The notes under the pieces: generated by a model
Database searches by the model: none
Told to the model about the DNA's origin: nothing
Seen by the model: only the letters and a program-made list of their open reading frames with translations
Translations under genes and position numbers: made by a program
Shown: positions 58,984 to 64,000 of the stretch, one piece after another
Numbering within the stretch: the stretch's first letter is position 1
How the letters are laid out: each line of letters begins with the position of its first letter
NCBI GenBank assembly: GCA_958510875.1
Contig: OY294070.1
Location: 116,416,703-116,480,702, forward strand
DNA: 64,000 bases
Direction of reading: 5' to 3'
Source: Endomychus coccineus
Taxonomy: Eukaryota; Arthropoda; Insecta; Coleoptera; Endomychidae

Positions 58984-60649
58984 CAGTGGTGTCTGGTATT
59001 GAAGGGCACAGGGGCACGTGCCCACCCAGGAATAAATTCTCATACGGTTTTCTTCGTCATACGCGCTTATACCGTCGGTTTGGGGCACGAAGCGCCGTAT
59101 CTCCAGTAAACGTCTTGCCTTCATACTGTACAGTGCGGAGTCTTTGAATTAGCGTTAAGAGGCCATGATGAGACATTGAGGTCGGAGAATCAAGGCATTT
59201 ATGTGGGCCGAATCAACTTTGCAGTTGAATTAGATGCCGTGCTTGCAATACATATGGAAGGTTCGGGTTCTGAAGTGCTTAAAGGCGTCTCAAAAACTAT
59301 TCAGAACAAATTGCTAGATGCAATGTTGTAAATTTACAAACAGGAGATATTAAAAGAAATTTGATCTGCAAATTTCATTGCTTTGGAGGTCGATGAATCT
59401 ACAGACACCTATAATCATTACCAAATGGTTGTTATTATCCAATACGTGTTAAGTGGACAAATTTTTGAACGCTTTTGGTCTTTTTTTAAGCCAGGTGAAC
59501 ATAATGCTGATGAATTATCAAAAACATTGCTGAATGAATTGCAAACAATTTTAAATTTTCCTTCTGGGTCTGATAACAATAAACTAATCGCTCAAAATTA
59601 CGATGGGGCGTCCGTGATGAGTAGTGAGACAAATGGTGTTCAAGTCATTATCAAAAGAACATATCCACATGCACATTATATTCACTGTTACGCACATCAA
59701 TGTAATTTAATCATTGAGCGAGCGGCACAGTGCTAATTTGCAGTCATTTTCAAGCTTTTTTTTCTCGATCGCCAAAACGAACAGTAATTCTTGATGAAAT
59801 AGTCAAACGTAGATTACCACGCGATGTTCCTACATACTGGACTTTCAAAAGTAGAACTGTGAACACATTATTCGAACACCAGGATTCTTTCAAAGAATGC
59901 TTAGACAAAATTATTGACGAAGATGGGATGGATTCAGTTACTATTGGAGAAGGTTTATTGAAACATTTGAATTGCCCCGAATTTCTCTACTGGTTGAAAA
60001 TATTTCATTTCATGATGCCACATGTTGAAATATTATTCAATCAGACTCAAATACGCGAGATTGACAGTGCTCAACTACAAAAGGCAATTGAACAATTCCA
60101 ACTGCAAATTATTTGGATTAGAAATTCAACTGACAATGACAATCAAGAACGCAATAATGAAGAACCTCCTAGGAAAAGACAAAAAATGAGAGCTGGAGAT
60201 AACACAGCTGTTATTGCGAAGGAAGTATGTGACACTATTTTAAGCCAAATTAGCAACCGATTTGAATTTAGGGATCACTCAAGTGAGGCAAAATTATTTG
60301 ATTGTCAAAATGTTAAAACTTTTTGACTGCATTTCCAAAAAACGTTTTGATGAAACTGTGAAATCTCCTCCTATGTTGGACAGTGTAAAATCAAAATGTG
60401 AATTTTCAGCAATATATGCGCGCGATGACATGTGTGACGTAGGTGGTATTTTTCCACTTTCAGTGTTCATAATGGACAACAACCTAAAAAAGGTTTTGAC
60501 GGAAACATACAAACTGTTGAAAATGTAGTTTACTCATTAATTAAAATTTTCAATCATCTTCCTGATGAATTCAAAGTTATAACTTCAAAACGTGCATTTA
60601 AGAAAAAAATAAAATCTCACCCTCTTTCATAACCCACGAGCCGCCTCTG
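58984..60649 (+). mobile_element. ZMYM1-like hAT transposon, internally deleted, 8-bp target duplication
   Basis: Flanked by an exact 8-base duplication ATTGTGAA (58976-58983 and 60650-60657). The left end CAGTGGTGTCTGG and right end, read inward, CAGAGGCGGCTCG are imperfect inverted repeats of the hAT type. The plus strand carries a broken transposase (59150-60535). Length is 1666 bases, shorter than an intact element of this type. Confidence 0.85.
59150..60535 (+). pseudogene. hAT transposase (DUF4371 / ZMYM1-like), broken
   Basis: The frame enters at LALRGHDETLRSENQGIY, the start of the DUF4371 region; the N-terminal zinc finger is deleted. VDESTDTYNHYQMVVIIQYV carries the first catalytic Asp, QNYDGASVMSSETNGVQ the second, and HCYAHQCNLIIERA the hAT Cys/His motif. 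Two in-frame stops occur before residue DESTD. After a frameshift near 59735 the next frame (59755-60326) reads FFSRSPKRTVILDEIVKRRL and FKSRTVNTLFEH, then PEFLYWLKIFHFMMPHVEIL and EPPRKRQKM. A third frame continues to 60528. The C-terminal dimerisation domain with the catalytic Glu is missing. The protein would cut and paste the element; this copy cannot. Confidence 0.85.
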
Positions 60650-60659
60650 ATTGTGAATA

Positions 60660-63565
60660 AAACTCGAATGTTAATTTGAATAACAACATGTTAACAATTG
60701 TTTCGCCACATAGTGACATGCTAAGAATGGCATCCGCAGAATGAGCTATAATCTGTGATTGAACATTTGAAGAGTAAGATATTCAACAGGGTTCAAGTGC
60801 CACTTCTGACAATTTTCAAGTAATACGTGTAGGGATCTGAATTTGACATACATTTTAGCAAGTTCTCAATTTGTAACTTCTAAGACTGCGCAAATATCTA
60901 TATTACGTTAGTAGAGTCTGAGTGCCAAATCATCAACATTGCAACTAACAGGAATCACGTTGCAACGTTCTACGGCCGTAAAAAGATGCCGAGATTGTAA
61001 GAAAAGAAAGGTAAACGGCAAAACCAGAATGGGATCATACTAATGTTGTTTATTAACCTAGTTTCTTAGTGTATCTCCGAAAAGGTCGAGCAAAAGTTGT
61101 TGGTAAGTGGCCATTGATATTTACTCGCGTTAGAGATTTTGTCCCTGCGGAAAACAGAAATCACGCCGTAAATAATTACGTCCCTCAAAATATATGAAAG
61201 ATGATAGAAGTGGCACGCCATCAGATACCTTTCAATTAACTTCACATGCAAACTAACCATTTTGAAGATTTTCAGAGTATACGAAATACTTCTAAAGTTC
61301 AAATTTCTCCAATAGGCTGAATAAGAATGAAGGAAGAAATACCTCAATAAAAACCTAGACATTCTTCATTTGCTAGCAATGAACTACTGATGACCTGAAA
61401 GAAGGAATAAGGACAATCGGCATTTCACTAGCAGTGGTTCCCGATCTCACTTGCATATAATCTATTTCGGCAAGAAGTCTACAGCACAAGATGGACTGTA
61501 TACCTTCAAAATATTGTACTTTTCATTGAGATCTCATAGGTCGAACAAAATCTAAGTCAAATGTTTCATTGGGCATATACCCTTTTTTTGTTATACTAAG
61601 CACATAGGACCTTCTAGTGATTGTCGTATGTAGAATATTTCATGACACTCCTTTTTAAAGTGTTACAATGTATTTAGTTCATTTTAATCATGTTTGTTGT
61701 CTTCACTGAATGAAACTATTCTATTTGTGTAATATCTCAGTTAATTTCTTGTGGCACTTAGACCCTTCAATTCTTAATGAATTTACATGGAGACTATTTT
61801 AGATTATTCGAAATCGAGATTAAAGTTCAACTTTCTTGTTCAATCGAAACATGTTAAAATATTGAAGTTGAAAGTGTAATCCCGATTTTAATTCATTAAA
61901 AAACATTTTTTTGATGATATCATATATGCTATTTTTTTCGATCAGCTCTAGTCCCACTGAAGATGACAATTCGTTTGCGGAAATTTGCATTCAATGAGGT
62001 AATTGATCATTGGTGCATTTTTCGAATACGAAAGCCAATTACTGTGATAAAAAATTGTACTTACGATCAGCGTTTTCGAACTGTGAAGTCAAGAAAATAT
62101 ATCTATTGATAAATTTAAATTGACAGTCCAAAATATAATTGTTTACAATTGGTGCGGCACACACTGACATATTTAATGCGAATTATCAAGTCAATTAAAC
62201 TATGCATTTCGTATTAAATTGAATTTGTGTTATATTTCACTACTCTACATATTTTTTTGAATGAATTTACATCAAGTAAATGCCGAATCTATAGATATAT
62301 TATTCAGTTGCTTGTAACATCCAATCGGAAGATCATATTCGGTTATACTGCAAACCAAACAGTACTGTCCAGTAAAGTTAGTAGTTCCTACTTCATGGGA
62401 ATTTATTGGCAATGTTTTAGCGGCACATTTCAAGAACCGTTAAAGGTTAAAAAATTAATGGTGCCACTCCTTTCCCTGAATTGAAATGAATTTAAAATTT
62501 AGAATCAACAGTAACTATGGAAACTGAATAATGTGTGTTACATAGGATGGTGTGAAGAGTTATTTATAATAATACCTGTGTGATTTCGTTTCCTATAAAT
62601 AATAAAATTAATTATTTTGATAGTTAAATTTATGGTTAAGTCCAAAAAATGTATATTGTTATTTCCATTTTGTATTTCTAATGTGAATTAAAAAAAATTG
62701 TGAAAATATCTTTATGACCATTCCATATTATATGAATATCTGCTAAAAGAATTGAAGTGTTGCTTATTAACAATTTTTTTATATTTCAAGGAATTCAATA
62801 ATATGGGCCATTACTATGCCATATTTTTGGTCATATAAATTGTTATTGAAAACGGAAAAAAATTATAAACATACAGTTAAAAGATTTACTAATTATGTTT
62901 ATTCTATTGTTGAAATTTTATTAATTGATGAATACCAATAATTGAAACACAATTCTTCCTGTAGCCATTTTCGGATTATGAGAATCAAACTACAAATCTA
63001 TGATTGTTAATATGTTATTTATATACATATCTGAATAATAAATTTCAAGCCTAGAAGCACCACAAATCGTCACGAATGCTGTGATACACTACAAATAAGG
63101 CGAACAAACCGAATTTCCGTCAAATGAATGATTCGGCGAATAATAACTTCCTCTCAACTATTCACTTCTACCGAGACAAGTATCAGAAAAAATTCATCGC
63201 GTTCAAGTTGGCTCGGAGAAACGTCCACACTATGGTAATTCGGTTCGTGCGTCCTGTTTAATCCGTTCGTTCGGGCTAAAAGTTTGGACGCACCATATAC
63301 ATCACCAATTTTTAGATTTGTAAAAAAATTTTTTTCGTGGTCGTATAAATCTGTGGTTTTCCCTTATTAAATAATTCGGATCACGCCTGCCAGTAAATCC
63401 ATGCAAACATGAAACATGTGGTTTGTTGAAACAATCACTCAAATACGTTTACCCCGGCGTTTTTCCCGGATGGCGATTTATAAAAGAAAATTGTCCTGTG
63501 GAATGTATAGAGGGCGGTTGCGAGAACAAAAAGATCTGTGTCTTCTGATACCCCTTTTTAAAATT
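60660..63565. other. no gene recognised
   Basis: About 2.9 kb of AT-rich spacer. Short frames at 61066-61362 and 62227-62484 lack any family feature. Confidence 0.5.
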
Positions 63566-63569
63566 TTGA

Positions 63570-63645
63570 CCACACTAGAGGAAAACCATTAATGTTCGGA
63601 GAACTTTGCTTGATCCTGCGATGGAATATTGAGAAAGGAATTTTT
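63570..63645 (-). pseudogene. LINE 3' end fragment
   Basis: agaggaaaaccattaatgtt, cggagaactttg and ctgcgatggaatattgagaa resemble 4768-4820, the 3' end of the 16240-type LINE, on the minus strand. Confidence 0.45.
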
Positions 63646-63649
63646 CGTG

Positions 63650-64000
63650 AAAGCTTGGAGGTACTTTCAGTATTTTTCACTGCAGCTTATGACTATTTTT
63701 CGAATAGCATCTCCCTTATTCTGACGAGTTTGAATGTCATTTTCATGTAATTTCTGTCTGAGCATGTTAATAAATCTTTGCCTTATTATCACTATCACTA
63801 TTTCTCCCATTTTATGTAATTTTGATAAGAATGATGATTCAATGAAAATTGCATCATAAAATAAATTTTTTTCAGCGGCCTAAAAACCCCCTTATATGAA
63901 TTCTCAAACCATTTTGACAAATATTAAGAAGCTCCTAGAAACAAATTGTCTAGCCGTCGCTAATGCCTATAAAGTGCATGAAAAATGTAGTGAAATGCAT
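63650..64000. other. no gene recognised
   Basis: AT-rich sequence to the window end. Confidence 0.5.

Overview
The window is a stretch of an AT-rich insect nuclear genome. There are no operons or ribosome-binding sites, and what coding sequence exists has eukaryotic splice sites. A beetle is my best guess from the mix of mobile elements, but nothing here fixes the order.

One host gene is clear. It encodes a BTB plus Pipsqueak-type helix-turn-helix transcription factor, most like jim lovell (lov, also called Tkr), on the minus strand. The BTB exon (49848-50817, with a 5' UTR part and acceptor at 50884-50886) joins the terminal psq exon (33557-32953) across a 16.3 kb intron. Donor and acceptor phases match, giving a 524-residue protein. 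Earlier non-coding exons and the promoter are not recognised and may lie to the right of the window.

The rest is mostly decayed transposable elements. At 0-8 kb there are LINE pieces, a BEL/Pao remnant and a Penelope-like element (PLE) with a hammerhead-like motif. At 8-28 kb lie several long foldback (palindromic) elements, LINE pieces, a mariner relic and PLE relics. From 28 to 33 kb there is AT-rich sequence with nothing recognised. The lov intron (33.6-49.8 kb) holds two foldback elements, a (TA)n tract, a P-superfamily-like THAP element nested inside a Tc1/mariner-like transposase, and about 21 copies of a 168-bp satellite made from the GIY-YIG endonuclease segment of a PLE. Right of lov (51-64 kb) are a third long PLE copy, a LINE reverse transcriptase fragment with YADD, a DDE transposon, a small hAT element inserted in a LINE, and a larger ZMYM1-like hAT element with an exact 8-bp target duplication.

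No tRNA, rRNA or CRISPR array was seen. No transposon here looks autonomous: each recognised element has stops, frameshifts or deletions. Boundaries of old repeats are by eye and approximate unless a target-site duplication is stated.
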